Assembly (NCBI RefSeq): GCF_008087625.1 | Contig: NZ_CP042998.1 | Location: 1 to 64,000, forward strand | Origin: Aquisphaera giovannonii | Lineage (GTDB): Bacteria; Planctomycetota; Planctomycetia; Isosphaerales; Isosphaeraceae | DNA length: 64,000 nt | Direction of reading: 5' to 3' | Position numbers and translations under genes: made by a program | Part shown: positions 43,525 through 52,256 of the stretch, in pieces | Layout of the letters: every line of letters starts with the position of its first letter | Numbering within the stretch: the first letter of the stretch is position 1 | Notes under the pieces: model-generated | Database searches by the model: none | What the model was told of the DNA's origin: nothing | The model's input: only the letters and a program-made list of their open reading frames with translations

Positions 43525-44103
43525 ATGGGACGGACGAAGGCCGCGACATCCGGTGCCAGGCGACGCCTCGTCGAGACGGCCGATCGGCTGTTCTACGAGG
43601 AGGGGTTCCGGGCCGTCGGCATCGACCGCATCCTCGCCGAGGCCGGGGCCGCCAAGGCGACGCTCTACGCCCACTTCGCGTCCAAGGACGACCTCATCCT
43701 GGCCGTCCTCGAGCACCGGGAACGCCATACGACGGAGTTCTTCCGCGCGGCGATGGAGCGGCACGCGAAGGCCAGGGGACCGCTGGGGCCGTTCTTCGCG
43801 GCGCTCAAGGAGTGGTTCGAGACGCCGGGTTTCCGCGGCTGTGCCTTCCAGAATGCGGCCGTCGAGCTGGCCGACCCGGCCCACCCCGGGACGGCGTTCT
43901 CCCGGGGGTTCAAGCGACGCTTCGGCGAGTTCCTCCAGGAACTCATCGCGGCGTCGGTCGGCGAGGAGTCCGCGAAGCTCGCGCCCGCCGTGTCGCTCCT
44001 GGTCGAGGGGGCCATCGTGACGGCCGCCATCCAGGGGGAGCCGGACGCCGTCGACGTGGCCCGCGACGCCGCCCGGAGGCTGCTCGCCGAGGGCCGCCCA
44101 TAG
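43525..44103 (+). CDS. TetR/AcrR-family transcriptional repressor
   Basis: A 192-residue regulator. The N-terminal helix-turn-helix is clear: RRRLVETADRLFYEEGFRAV, then IDRILAEAGAAKATLYAHFASKDDLI; the C-terminal ligand domain holds FRGCAFQNAAVELAD, common in TetR proteins of the AcrR type. It should bind the ACAGAC-N2-GTCTGT repeats in its own promoter and upstream of the hydrolase gene at 44170, giving autoregulation and control of the hydrolase-oxidase pair. The inducer is unknown. No RBS exists before ATG 43525, consistent with a leaderless mRNA. Confidence 0.93.
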   Translation: MGRTKAATSGARRRLVETADRLFYEEGFRAVGIDRILAEAGAAKATLYAHFASKDDLILAVLEHRERHTTEFFRAAMERHAKARGPLGPFFAALKEWFETPGFRGCAFQNAAVELADPAHPGTAFSRGFKRRFGEFLQELIAASVGEESAKLAPAVSLLVEGAIVTAAIQGEPDAVDVARDAARRLLAEGRP

Positions 44104-44127
44104 CCACCTCTTCTTTTGCAAATCGTC

Positions 44128-44148
44128 ATACAGACAGGTCTGTATAAT
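44128..44148 (+). promoter_or_regulatory. TetR operator overlapping the hydrolase promoter
   Basis: Perfect inverted repeat ATACAGACAGGTCTGTAT (44128-44145) shares its core with the tetR operator and overlaps a consensus TATAAT (44143-44148). TTGCAA at 44116-44121 is the only -35-like sequence and is 21 bp away. Repression by occlusion of the -10 is the simple reading. Confidence 0.75.
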
Positions 44149-44169
44149 TCCCCGAACGGAGCAATCCCA

Positions 44170-45054
44170 GTGAGCGACGCGACGAGGACCAGGCACAGGA
44201 CGGTGAAGGTCAACGGGCTGGACATCTTCTACCGCGAGGCCGGCCCGGAGGGCGCCCCCGCGGTCCTGCTGCTGCACGGGTTCCCGACCAGCTCGCAGAT
44301 GTTCCGCAACCTGATCCCGGCGCTGGCGGATTCGTACCGCGTCGTCGCGCCGGATTACCCCGGCTACGGCCACAGCGCCATGCCCCCGCGGGAGGAGTTC
44401 GCCTACACCTTCGACAACGTGGCGGGCGTGATCGACGCCTTCACCGAGCGGGTGGGCCTGGCGCGATATGCCCTCTACGTGCAGGACTACGGCGCCCCGG
44501 TCGGCTACCGGCTCGCGTCGCGGCATCCGGAGCGGGTGACGGCGATCGTCGTCCAGAACGGCAACGCCTACGACGAGGGGCTCGACAACGAGTTCTGGAA
44601 GCCGATCAAGGCGTACTGGGCCGAGCCGGACAGCCGGGAGAAGCGTGAGGCACTCCGCGGCCTCCTGACCTACGACGCCACGAGATGGCAGTACACGGAC
44701 GGCGTGCCCGACCCCGAGCGGGTCAGCCCCGACGGCGCGGCGCACGACCAGTTCCTGCTCGACCGCCCCGGGAACGACGAGATCCAGCTCGACATGTTCC
44801 TCAGCTACGGCAGCAACCCGCCGCTCTACCCGGGCTGGCAGGAGTATTTCCGCACGCACCAGCCGCCGATGCTGATCGCCTGGGGCAAGAACGACCAGAT
44901 CTTCCCGGCCGCCGGCGCCGAGCCGTACCGGCGGGACCTCAAGACGCTCGAATACCACCTCCTCGACGCCGGCCACTTCGCCCTCGAGTCGAAGGGCGAG
45001 GAGATCGCCGGCCTGATGCGCGACTTCCTGGGCCGGCACGTGTCGGGGTCATGA
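44170..45054 (+). CDS. Alpha/beta hydrolase of the haloalkane dehalogenase/epoxide hydrolase type
   Basis: A 294-residue alpha/beta hydrolase. The oxyanion motif [10 protein letters not shown], the DYPGYGHS segment and the nucleophile elbow VQDYGAPVG (Asp as nucleophile, as in haloalkane dehalogenases and epoxide hydrolases) are visible; the catalytic His is in DAGHFALES. The cap region [17 protein letters not shown] fits the family. The substrate is a small xenobiotic or ester-like compound, not predictable. GTG at 44170 follows GGAG by 8 bp; the upstream TTG frame runs through the operator and is rejected. Start of a two-gene operon under TetR control. Confidence 0.9.
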   Translation: MSDATRTRHRTVKVNGLDIFYREAGPEGAPAVLLLHGFPTSSQMFRNLIPALADSYRVVAPDYPGYGHSAMPPREEFAYTFDNVAGVIDAFTERVGLARYALYVQDYGAPVGYRLASRHPERVTAIVVQNGNAYDEGLDNEFWKPIKAYWAEPDSREKREALRGLLTYDATRWQYTDGVPDPERVSPDGAAHDQFLLDRPGNDEIQLDMFLSYGSNPPLYPGWQEYFRTHQPPMLIAWGKNDQIFPAAGAEPYRRDLKTLEYHLLDAGHFALESKGEEIAGLMRDFLGRHVSGS

Positions 45055-45734
45055 CCCCGGGGGACCTTCCGATGCGGGACTATCCCAGCGACGTGGCCTT
45101 CACCCCCGCGGTGAAGGCGGTCCAGGAGCGGAAGGGCTCGCGGCGGTCCTACGCCCGGATGGAGCGGGACGGGGGCTGGGAGACGACCATCTCCGCCGAC
45201 CTGGCGGGGTTCGTCGCCGGGCTCGACATGTTCTACCTGGGAACCGCGACCGCGGACGGCCAGCCTTACATCCAGCACCGGGGCGGCCCGCCCGGCTTCC
45301 TCAAGGTGCTCGACGAGCGGACGCTCGGCTTCGCCGACTTCGGTGGCAACCGGCAGTACATCACCCTGGGAAACCTCTCCGAGAACCCCAAGGCGTTCCT
45401 CTTCCTTATGGACTACGCCAACCGCCGGCGGGTGAAGGTCTGGGGCACCGCCCGCGCGGTGGAGGGTGACGCGGGCCTCCTCGATCGCCTGGCCGACCCG
45501 GCGTACGCCGCCCGGCCGGAGCGAGCCATCCTCTTCTCCGTCGAGGCGTGGGACGTGAACTGCCCGCAGCACATCCATCGCCGCTTCGGCGAGCGGCAGG
45601 TCGTCCCCATCATCGAGGAGTTGCAGTCGCGGATCGACGAACTCGAGGCCGAGGTCGCCCGGCTCCGAGCGGCCCCGGCACCGGGCGAAGCGCCAAGGCG
45701 AGGGGCCGCGCGGCGGTCGGCATACGACGAATAG
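45051..45734 (+). CDS. Pyridoxamine 5'-phosphate oxidase-like flavin/haem-binding protein
   Basis: A 227-residue protein with the split-barrel PNPOx-like fold: [23 protein letters not shown], then [16 protein letters not shown] and [23 protein letters not shown], followed by a C-terminal coiled coil ([19 protein letters not shown]). Members bind FMN, F420 or haem and often act in detoxification. The ATG at 45051 overlaps the hydrolase stop (ATGA), so both are made together under TetR control; the substrate is unknown. Confidence 0.9.
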   Translation: MTPGDLPMRDYPSDVAFTPAVKAVQERKGSRRSYARMERDGGWETTISADLAGFVAGLDMFYLGTATADGQPYIQHRGGPPGFLKVLDERTLGFADFGGNRQYITLGNLSENPKAFLFLMDYANRRRVKVWGTARAVEGDAGLLDRLADPAYAARPERAILFSVEAWDVNCPQHIHRRFGERQVVPIIEELQSRIDELEAEVARLRAAPAPGEAPRRGAARRSAYDE

Positions 45735-46101
45735 GGGCAGGGGGGATAGTCCGCACGCCCTGCCGTCTTGCTCGTCTCGTGGGCCGTCGATCTTCGACGT
45801 ATCGGGCAGGGATTTGACATCTCTCCGATCCGGCCAACCGGCCATTCGATCCATCGGAGTTCGACCACCCGCGAGCCTCGCGCCGGCGTCTGCCCGTTGG
45901 GCCCTCGAGCCTTCCCCGCCCTCCGACTCCTCGCGATTCTCCGTCGGCGTATGGGGCGTGGCGGTCGGTTGGGTGCGACCGCCCGGGCCATCGCGGAAGG
46001 GCCGTAACGAATACCATCGGCATACGACCAAAAGGGCACAACGATGCCGCCAGGCCAATTGGCGCAGCGGCTTTGGATCTCACGCCCCGAGAGGAGATGT
46101 G
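45735..46101. other. 367-bp intergenic region
   Basis: No gene. A short near-duplicate occurs: TCGGCATACGACGAA at about 45717 (the end of the PNPOx-like gene) and TCGGCATACGACCAAA at about 46017. An exact TTGACA at about 45814 has no convincing -10 partner. Confidence 0.3.
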
Positions 46102-47418
46102 ATGCCCGGTCGTAATCCGAGGAAGCGTGCGCTGGAGTTCGGCGGCCTCGATGTCCTGGAGTCTCGTCGACTCATGTCCGCCTCGCCGCCGTCGCCGACC
46201 ACCAGCTTCGTCTACACCGAGACCGACAATTCCGATCCCGGGCAGAACGCCGTCATCGCCTACCGGCGGACCGCCGATGGTCGGGTGACGGAGATCGGGT
46301 CGTTCAAGACCGGCGGGACGGGCCTGGCCAATCCGCAGGGGCTGCTCGGCCCGGACGATTCCGACAAGGAGGTCATCGCCAGCCCGGACGGGCACCTCCT
46401 CTTCGCCGTCAATCAGGGCAGCGACTCCGTCGCCGTATTCCGCGTCCGGCGCGACGGGTCGCTCGACCTGGTCAACAACCGGCCCGTCGGCTCCGGGGGC
46501 ACGCAGCCGGTGAGCCTCTCGATCGCCAACGGCCGGCTTTACGTCGTCAACCGCGGGAACGAGGTGCAGGGCCAGGCCGGCACCGTCGCCCCCTCCATCA
46601 CGGTCTTCAAGATCGGGCCGCTAGGAACCCTGAGGCAGGACGTCGCTGCCACGACGAGCCTGCGACAGGGCCTTTCGCCGTCCCAGTTGCTGATCTCGTC
46701 CCGGTCGAATCTGGCCTTCCTCGATACCTTCACGCCGCCCCCGCTTAACAGCGTGCCGGGGGCGAATGAGGTCGTGCCCTACCGGATCTCCGCGGATGGG
46801 AAGCTCGTCCCGGCCCCCGGCGGCGGTGTCGGGGCCCCGGTGACTCCGCCGTTGCTGCTGGGCCTGGCCGAGCACCCGACCCGCAACATCATCTACGCCG
46901 GGCTGACCGGGGCCGGTCGTGTCGGTGTCTTCACATACGACGGCGGCGGCAACCTGAAGCTTGCCGGCACGGCCCCCGTCGAGGGCGGGGCACCTTGCTG
47001 GTCGCTCGTCGGCCCGGACGGGCGGTTCCTCTACACGGTCGACACCGGCACGAACAGCGTGGGCGTCTTCTCGCTGGCCGACCCGTTGCGGCCCGCGCAA
47101 GTCCAGGAGTTCGCCCTCGGGGGGCCGCAAAATCCCTCGGGCAATCCCTCCGACCCGCGCGAGACCACCGACTTCGAATTCGCGCTCGATCCGACCGGCG
47201 ACGCGCTGTACGTCATCAACCACTCGACCGATGCCGCCGGCCACTTCCCGCAGGGCAACGCCCTGCACGTCCTCACCGTCGCGGCCGATGGCACGCTCTC
47301 CGAAGGTGCCGGCTCGCCGCGGTTCCTCCCGCCCGGCATCCCGGCGGGGGCCGCTCCCCAGGGCGTCGCCGTGATCGCTGCCTCTCGGCGGGACGGCCGT
47401 TCGGATGGACACGACTGA
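46102..47418 (+). CDS. Extracellular beta-propeller (lactonase-like) protein
   Basis: A 438-residue protein. Residues ~14-26 carry LDVLESRRLMSA, the planctomycete extracellular motif, and the rest consists of seven-bladed-propeller repeats of the 6-phosphogluconolactonase/YncE kind (SPDGHLLFAVNQGSDSVAVFRV, GPDGRFLYTVDTGTNSVGVFSL, DPTGDALYVINHSTDA). Such proteins may hydrolyse lactones or only bind; no catalytic set can be identified with confidence. GAGAGGAG lies 6 bp before the ATG at 46102. It is a single gene followed by an inverted repeat. Confidence 0.87.
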   Translation: MPGRNPRKRALEFGGLDVLESRRLMSASPPSPTTSFVYTETDNSDPGQNAVIAYRRTADGRVTEIGSFKTGGTGLANPQGLLGPDDSDKEVIASPDGHLLFAVNQGSDSVAVFRVRRDGSLDLVNNRPVGSGGTQPVSLSIANGRLYVVNRGNEVQGQAGTVAPSITVFKIGPLGTLRQDVAATTSLRQGLSPSQLLISSRSNLAFLDTFTPPPLNSVPGANEVVPYRISADGKLVPAPGGGVGAPVTPPLLLGLAEHPTRNIIYAGLTGAGRVGVFTYDGGGNLKLAGTAPVEGGAPCWSLVGPDGRFLYTVDTGTNSVGVFSLADPLRPAQVQEFALGGPQNPSGNPSDPRETTDFEFALDPTGDALYVINHSTDAAGHFPQGNALHVLTVAADGTLSEGAGSPRFLPPGIPAGAAPQGVAVIAASRRDGRSDGHD

Positions 47419-47662
47419 GGGTCCGTTGCGGACGAACGAGGATTGGGGGTGTCCGGCAGGCCCCGTCTCCGGCAGGGCACCCGCACATCCGCTCGTCTTG
47501 GGTCCGGCCTCCCCGATTGCGGGACGGCCCTCTATCGGCGCACTCCCGGGGATGGCGGCCTCGTGCCCCGTCTCCGCTCGATTTCCGACCGGGCGGGGCT
47601 GCGACCGCGGCCTCACGTCCCGCGATTTCGAGCCGATCACCGGGCGGTGACGGATCATTAGG

Positions 47663-47686
47663 CGGAAATAATCCCCTTTATTTCCG
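47663..47686. terminator. 9-bp-stem inverted repeat downstream of the lactonase-like gene
   Basis: CGGAAATAA (47663-47671), loop TCCCCT, TTATTTCCG (47678-47686): a perfect stem, strikingly AT-rich for this replicon, 59 bp before the next gene. It may be a terminator of the upstream gene or an operator for the downstream one. The rest of the 326-bp gap 47419-47744 holds no gene. Confidence 0.4.
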
Positions 47687-47744
47687 TCTTGAACTGACAG
47701 GAGGTCGGCCGACTGCACTATGGTCGTGAGGGGAGGGCAGATCG

Positions 47745-48284
47745 ATGCCGCGACTCAGGGTCCAATACACGCTCGGCCAGGCGGCCTTGCTTGTCGCCGG
47801 TTGCGCCATTGTCTTCGCGGCGATGCGGACGCACGCCGGGATGATCCTGCTCATCGTCCTCGGTCCCGTGCTCCCCGGTTTTATCCTCGGCCAAATGCGT
47901 GGCCGGGCGGGAATCGGCGGCGGTGTCATCTCTTGTGGGGTGTTCGGTATCGCGTATGCCGTTGCTGGCTTATTCGGTACATTATATGAGGGCCAGTCCC
48001 TGGAATCTGCGGTGTCGGCCGGACTCGCGAACCTCCTCGCCGTGCTCATCGTGGCACCCGCCTGGGGAGTGTTCGTAGGCATCTCGCTGTACGTCTTCGC
48101 CGAGCCGATTTGCCTTCTGTGCAGGGGGCTCCGCTCGTCGATAAGATACCGGGCGGGGGATTCTTGCGGCCCCGTCGTCTGGCGGGCGTTCGACGGCGGA
48201 CCGGGCCCCGCATCCGGCCGGGCGAGGTCCGTGACGGAGGCGGGGCGAGTCGCAGGCTCTGGGGGGCGTGAAGGCGATGCCTGA
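47745..48284 (+). CDS. Small hypothetical membrane protein
   Basis: A 179-residue protein not assigned to a family. Residues 10-120 contain about four hydrophobic helices (QAALLVAGCAIVFAAMR; GMILLIVLGPVLPGFILG; GGGVISCGVFGIAYAVAGLFG; ANLLAVLIVAPAWGVFVGISLYVF). The last ~45 residues are polar, Gly/Arg-rich and look like read-through of non-conserved sequence; the true gene may have lost its original end. GGGGAGGG precedes the ATG at 47745. The end overlaps the recombinase start by 17 bp. Confidence 0.6.
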   Translation: MPRLRVQYTLGQAALLVAGCAIVFAAMRTHAGMILLIVLGPVLPGFILGQMRGRAGIGGGVISCGVFGIAYAVAGLFGTLYEGQSLESAVSAGLANLLAVLIVAPAWGVFVGISLYVFAEPICLLCRGLRSSIRYRAGDSCGPVVWRAFDGGPGPASGRARSVTEAGRVAGSGGREGDA

Positions 48285-49257
48285 CGAGCTGGTCAGAGTG
48301 CGGGCGAGCCGCGTGCCGGTCGCGGGCCCGGGCCTCCCACTGCCGTCGCTGGTCGAGCGGGCCGGGGCGGCGGCACGCTTCGCGTGGGATGAATTCTTCT
48401 ACGCCGAGCACCACAACCCGCACACGCAGAAAGCCTATCAGCGGGCGGTGCGGCGTTTCCTCGCCTGGTGCGAGGGGCAGGGCGAGGACCTGGCGGCGAT
48501 CACGCCCGGGCAGGTCGGGCGGTATCTGACGGGCCTCGGCGGATCCGCGGCCAAGCGGAACGTGGCCCTGGCCGCGCTCCGCGGCTTCTTCGACCGGCTG
48601 GTGAACCGGCACGTCTGCGTCCTGAACCCGGCGGCCTCGGTGAAGGGGGCCCGGGACGTGGCGGTCGAGGGCAGGACGCCGGAGATTGGCGTGGAGCAGG
48701 CCCGGATGCTGCTGGCGTCGGTGGACGTGTCGCACGTCGTCGGCCTGCGCGATCGGGCGGTCCTCGCGACGCTGGCCTACACCGCGTGCCGTGCCGGCGC
48801 GGTGGCGAGGCTGCGGCTGCGGGACTTCCAGCACGACGGGACGCAGTACGTGTTGCGATTCCTGGAGAAGGGCGGCAAGGGCCGGGAGATCCCGGTGCGG
48901 CACGACCTGGAAGGCTACATCCGGGCCTACCTCGACGCGGCGGCCCTGGGCGGCGACGCCGGGGATTCGCCGCTGTTCCGGGCGTCGAACGGGCGGACGA
49001 AGAGGCTGACGGCCGGCCCGCTGTCGAGCAAGCGGATCTGCGAGCTGGTCAAGCGGCGGCTCAAGGACGCCGGGCTGCCGTCGCGGATCTCGCCCCACAG
49101 CTTCCGGGTGACGGCCATCACCGACCTGCTGACGCAGGGCGTGCCGCTCGAGGACGTCCAGTACCTCGCCGGGCACGCCGAGCCGCGGACGACCGGGCTC
49201 TACGACCGGCGTCGCAAGGGGGTGACGCGGAACATCGTCGAGCGGATCTCGATCTGA
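48268..49257 (+). CDS. Tyrosine recombinase/integrase (XerC/D-like)
   Basis: A 329-residue site-specific recombinase. The N-terminal SAM-like core-binding domain spans ~45-130 (HTQKAYQRAVRRFLAWCEGQ); the catalytic domain has Arg175 (TACRAGAVARLR), Lys204, His277-x-x-Arg280 (SPHSFRVTA), His303 (LAGHAEP) and the nucleophile Tyr312. All six catalytic positions are intact, so it should be active, for multimer resolution or for moving an integrated element. GTG at 48268 or ATG at 48277 may start it. It is flanked by a small membrane protein and a gene fragment, compatible with an accessory insertion, but no att repeat was found. Confidence 0.93.
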   Translation: MKAMPDELVRVRASRVPVAGPGLPLPSLVERAGAAARFAWDEFFYAEHHNPHTQKAYQRAVRRFLAWCEGQGEDLAAITPGQVGRYLTGLGGSAAKRNVALAALRGFFDRLVNRHVCVLNPAASVKGARDVAVEGRTPEIGVEQARMLLASVDVSHVVGLRDRAVLATLAYTACRAGAVARLRLRDFQHDGTQYVLRFLEKGGKGREIPVRHDLEGYIRAYLDAAALGGDAGDSPLFRASNGRTKRLTAGPLSSKRICELVKRRLKDAGLPSRISPHSFRVTAITDLLTQGVPLEDVQYLAGHAEPRTTGLYDRRRKGVTRNIVERISI

Positions 49258-49287
49258 AAGCCGGGCGCCCTTGTGTCTGGCCCCGAG

Positions 49288-49488
49288 TCAGTCCGCCCCC
49301 TGGTATCGACCGAGACGACGGCCGCCGGGGAAGACCGCCCGGGCCAGGGGCCGCCCGTCTTCGCCCTCGCACATCACCTCGCCGCGATCAGTCCGCGTCT
49401 CGGCCACGCCGATGGCCATCCGGGCGTCGTCGGTGTACCGGAGCACGTCCCGATGGTCACCCCGGACGATCGCGTCCGCCGCAGCCAT
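49288..49488 (-). CDS. Short ORF, possible gene remnant
   Basis: The minus-strand frame upstream of stop 49288 has strongly biased GC-rich third positions and a plausible sequence (IIFLMAAADAIVRGDHRDVL, then MAIGVAET), but the first ATG in the coherent part (49488) lacks an RBS at a proper distance, and the coherent frame continues upstream to about 49540 without a start codon. It looks like the 3' remnant of a gene truncated next to the recombinase. No family was recognised. Nothing else was found in the 409-bp gap 49258-49666. Confidence 0.35.
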   Translation of the reverse strand: MAAADAIVRGDHRDVLRYTDDARMAIGVAETRTDRGEVMCEGEDGRPLARAVFPGGRRLGRYQGAD

Positions 49489-49666
49489 CAGGAAGATGAT
49501 GTCCTCGAACGATCCCTCGTACGGCGATCCCAGGCCATCGCCGGCACGGTCACGAATAACTGGAGAGCTATAACGGGGTGGTTGATGGTTGGCATTGTCT
49601 TGCTTGTGCGGGTGACCACGATCGTCAGATCGTGTTTCGGACGGGCGTAGCCTCCGGCCTCGCACG

Positions 49667-50584
49667 TCAGTGCGACCCGGCGCCCCGGGGCATCGAGGCG
49701 AGGACGAGGCTCCTCCCGCGGGCCGAGGCCGGCCCCGCATTGCGGGCTGACGTCGGACGCGGTCCGATGTCGCGATGGGCGGCCTGCGAGGAGGCCGCGA
49801 TCGTGCCGCGCAGTTGCACCGGGCCGGTGGGCGATTTGCCGCCGGAGGCGGGCTCGAGGGTGACGGCGAATGCGAGGGGGGGCTCGGCGGGCTGAGCCGC
49901 GGTCGAGCGCAGCCGGAAGAAGGCGCGGCGGATCTCCTCGTCGTCGAAGAGACCGAGCGGCACCGGCCCGCTCGCCGCGATGGCCCAGGCCGCGTACTTC
50001 CGGCCCGCCGGGGCGGGGGGGAGGCCGCGGGACAGGACGTATCCCGACCGGTCGGCCGCGCGCCAGAGGACGCGGCCGCTGGCGTTCGGGCTGGGGGCGA
50101 GGCCGGCGAGCGAGATGATCGCGACCCCGGGATCGTCCAGGTAGTGGATGACGTCCTTGCGCTGGACGAGCCCGCTCCTCAGCCGGGCGGCCTCCGCCGC
50201 CAGGTCGCGCAACTGCCCGCGCAGGTTCCAGTCGTCCCACGCGGCGAGGCTGGCCAGGCCGACGAGCAGGGCGACGCTCGCGGCCAGCCCCACGCGGCCC
50301 CAGCTCAGGCCCCGACGGCCGCGGGCCGGCCCGGTCCCCGATCGGAGGCCCGGGGATTCGCGGGCGATCTCCGCCATCAGGCGCCGCTTGACGTCCGGCG
50401 AAGGCCCCCGGGCGAGCGGGAGCGCGCGGGGGAGCTGGAGGAGCGCCTCCCGGGCCTCGCGGACCTGCCGCTCGCACGCGTCGCAGCCGGCGTCGATGTG
50501 GTCCTCGAACCGTCCGAGCTCCTCGCCGTCGAGGGCGCCCAGGGCGTAGAGGTCCGCGCGTTCCCGCCATTCGTCGTGGCTCAT
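49667..50584 (-). CDS. Anti-sigma factor of the RskA type
   Basis: A 305-residue membrane-bound anti-sigma factor. The cytoplasmic N-terminal zinc-binding part has ADLYALGALDGEEL and HIDAGCDACER (the HxxxCxxC pattern); a membrane helix VGLAASVALLVGLASLAAW is at ~100-118, and the extracytoplasmic RskA-like domain (YVLSRGLPPAPAGRKYAAWAI, VPLGLFDDEEI, FAVTLEPASGG) follows. It sequesters the sigma factor encoded immediately upstream until cleaved. The ~40 residues after GPVQLRG are Ala/Arg-rich and beyond the usual end of the family. ATGA overlap with the sigma gene indicates coupled translation. Confidence 0.92.
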   Translation of the reverse strand: MSHDEWRERADLYALGALDGEELGRFEDHIDAGCDACERQVREAREALLQLPRALPLARGPSPDVKRRLMAEIARESPGLRSGTGPARGRRGLSWGRVGLAASVALLVGLASLAAWDDWNLRGQLRDLAAEAARLRSGLVQRKDVIHYLDDPGVAIISLAGLAPSPNASGRVLWRAADRSGYVLSRGLPPAPAGRKYAAWAIAASGPVPLGLFDDEEIRRAFFRLRSTAAQPAEPPLAFAVTLEPASGGKSPTGPVQLRGTIAASSQAAHRDIGPRPTSARNAGPASARGRSLVLASMPRGAGSH

Positions 50585-51159
50585 GGCAGCCCTTCGGGCA
50601 TCTCGCCCTCACCCACGAGTCGCCTCAGCCTTTCCATCCCGAGGCGGATCCGGGTCTTCACCGTCCCCAGCGGCTCGCCGAGGCGGGCCGCGATCTCCGA
50701 CTGCGTCAGGCCCTCGAAGTAGGCCAGCTCCAGCGCCCGGCGCTGCTCGTCGGGCAGGCCCGCCAGCGCCGTCCGCACGGCGGTCGCCGATTCCGCGCGG
50801 ACGACCGGGCCGGAGGCCGATTCGACGCCCGTCGGCCTGGGGCGGAGCCGCAGCGTTTCGAGCCCCTTCTTCATCGTATTCGCCGCGCGCATTTTCGCCA
50901 GGGCCCGATTGCGGGCGATGGTCAGGATCCAGCACTCCGGGCTGCCGCGGTCGGGGCGGTACGTCTCGGCGCGCCTCCAGACCTGGAGGAAGACCTCCTG
51001 TACTACGTCGTCGGCGTCCGCCCGGATGCCGAGAATCCGCAACCCGACGGAATGGACGATCGGCGCGTAGCGGTCGTAGAGCCGCTCGAGGGCCTGGCGA
51101 TCGCCGCGGGCGACCGCTGCGATCAGGTCCGTCGGCTCCTCGCCGGGCTGGGTATCCAT
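50581..51159 (-). CDS. ECF sigma factor (SigK-like)
   Basis: A 192-residue ECF sigma factor. Region 2 includes ERLYDRYAPIVHSVGLRILG and ADADDVVQEVFLQVWRRAETY; region 4 includes LAYFEGLTQSEIAARLGEPLGTVKTRIRLG. Pairing with an RskA-type anti-sigma places it in the SigK/ECF19-like group. It is divergent from the ferritin-like and PEP-CTERM genes (280 bp between start codons), which are its most likely local targets; no promoter consensus for it could be assigned with confidence. Confidence 0.93.
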   Translation of the reverse strand: MDTQPGEEPTDLIAAVARGDRQALERLYDRYAPIVHSVGLRILGIRADADDVVQEVFLQVWRRAETYRPDRGSPECWILTIARNRALAKMRAANTMKKGLETLRLRPRPTGVESASGPVVRAESATAVRTALAGLPDEQRRALELAYFEGLTQSEIAARLGEPLGTVKTRIRLGMERLRRLVGEGEMPEGLP

Positions 51160-51439
51160 GACGGGATTGTAATGGATCGGGCCACCCCCGTCGATGCGGC
51201 CGTCGAGGCCCGCGCCGGGAAATCCGGGCGGGCCAGAGATCCGCGACGCGGGCCCGCGCGTATCTAACCCGTGACGACGGGATCGGCCGGCTTATCGTTC
51301 CTCGGGGCATCATCCCGCCGGCCGGAGCATCCCGTATCCCGAGGGCTCGAGCGAGGCCGGGCGCGCCTCAGGGCGCACCGGCCCTGCTCGGCGCTGCGCA
51401 TCCTCCCTGTCAGCAGGAAGTCATCAAGGAGCATCTCCG

Positions 51440-52174
51440 ATGGATGAGAGACTCGCGACGGCGATGAAGGACGGTTCGTTCGGGGCCGGGTGGCGGCCGG
51501 GAGCGGCGGCGGCCGGGGGCCCGGCGAGGCAGGGCCGGAGGTCGTTCTTCCGACGCGGCGCCGCGGCGGCGGCCGCTGCGGTGGCGGCCTACGCGGGACG
51601 CGAGGCCTTCGGCGCGGGCACCAACCCGAACTACCTGCCGAGCCTCTATCGGGGGCAGAACGCGCTGGAATTCCAGGCGATCCGGACGCACGAGAATGCC
51701 CACGTAACGTTCCTGGTCAACGCGCTGGGCACTTACGCCCGGCCCAAGCCCACCTTCGTGAACCTCGTGCAGCCGAATCTCCTGGCCTTCGCGCAGACGT
51801 CCAAGGCCCTGGAGAACACGGGGGTCGGCGCCTACCTGGGCGCGGCGCCCGTCATCTACTCGCGCGACTACCTGGCGGCGGCGGGATCGATCATGACGAT
51901 CGAGGCGCGGCACGCCGGCTACCTCGACGTGCTCCTGAACGAGATCATGACGACGAACGTCTACGGCGACGAGCAGAGCTTCGAAATGGCCCTCAGCATC
52001 GAGCAGGTCGTCGACCTGGCCGGCCCGTTCATCGCCGACCTCAATGGCGGCCCGCCGCTCACCTTCTCCACAACCCCGTCCCCCTCGAACGACGTCGCGA
52101 TCCTCAACTTCGCCCTGGCGCTCGAGTACCTCGAGGCCGAGTTCTACAACGTCAACGTGCCGCGGTTCGCCTGA
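51440..52174 (+). CDS. Tat-exported ferritin-like domain protein
   Basis: A 244-residue protein. Residues 33-55 carry a twin-arginine signal (RRSFFRRG followed by an Ala-rich helix AAAAAAAVAAYAG), so it is exported folded. The mature part is a four-helix ferritin-like domain (PF13668 type): ALEFQAIRTHENAHVTFL with Glu-x-x-His, IMTIEARHAGYLDVLL, FEMALSIEQV and ALALEYLEAEFYN supply the Glu/His ligands expected for a di-metal site. Possible roles are metal binding or oxidative protection at the cell envelope. RBS AAGGAG is 9 bp before ATG 51440. It probably forms an operon with the PEP-CTERM gene 82 bp downstream. Confidence 0.88.
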   Translation: MDERLATAMKDGSFGAGWRPGAAAAGGPARQGRRSFFRRGAAAAAAAVAAYAGREAFGAGTNPNYLPSLYRGQNALEFQAIRTHENAHVTFLVNALGTYARPKPTFVNLVQPNLLAFAQTSKALENTGVGAYLGAAPVIYSRDYLAAAGSIMTIEARHAGYLDVLLNEIMTTNVYGDEQSFEMALSIEQVVDLAGPFIADLNGGPPLTFSTTPSPSNDVAILNFALALEYLEAEFYNVNVPRFA

Positions 52175-52256
52175 GGCCATCCGCCCCCGGCGGGGCCCGT
52201 GCCCCGTCGGGCCGCCCGTCGAGCATCACCGAATCCACCCACAAGGAGCCATGCGG

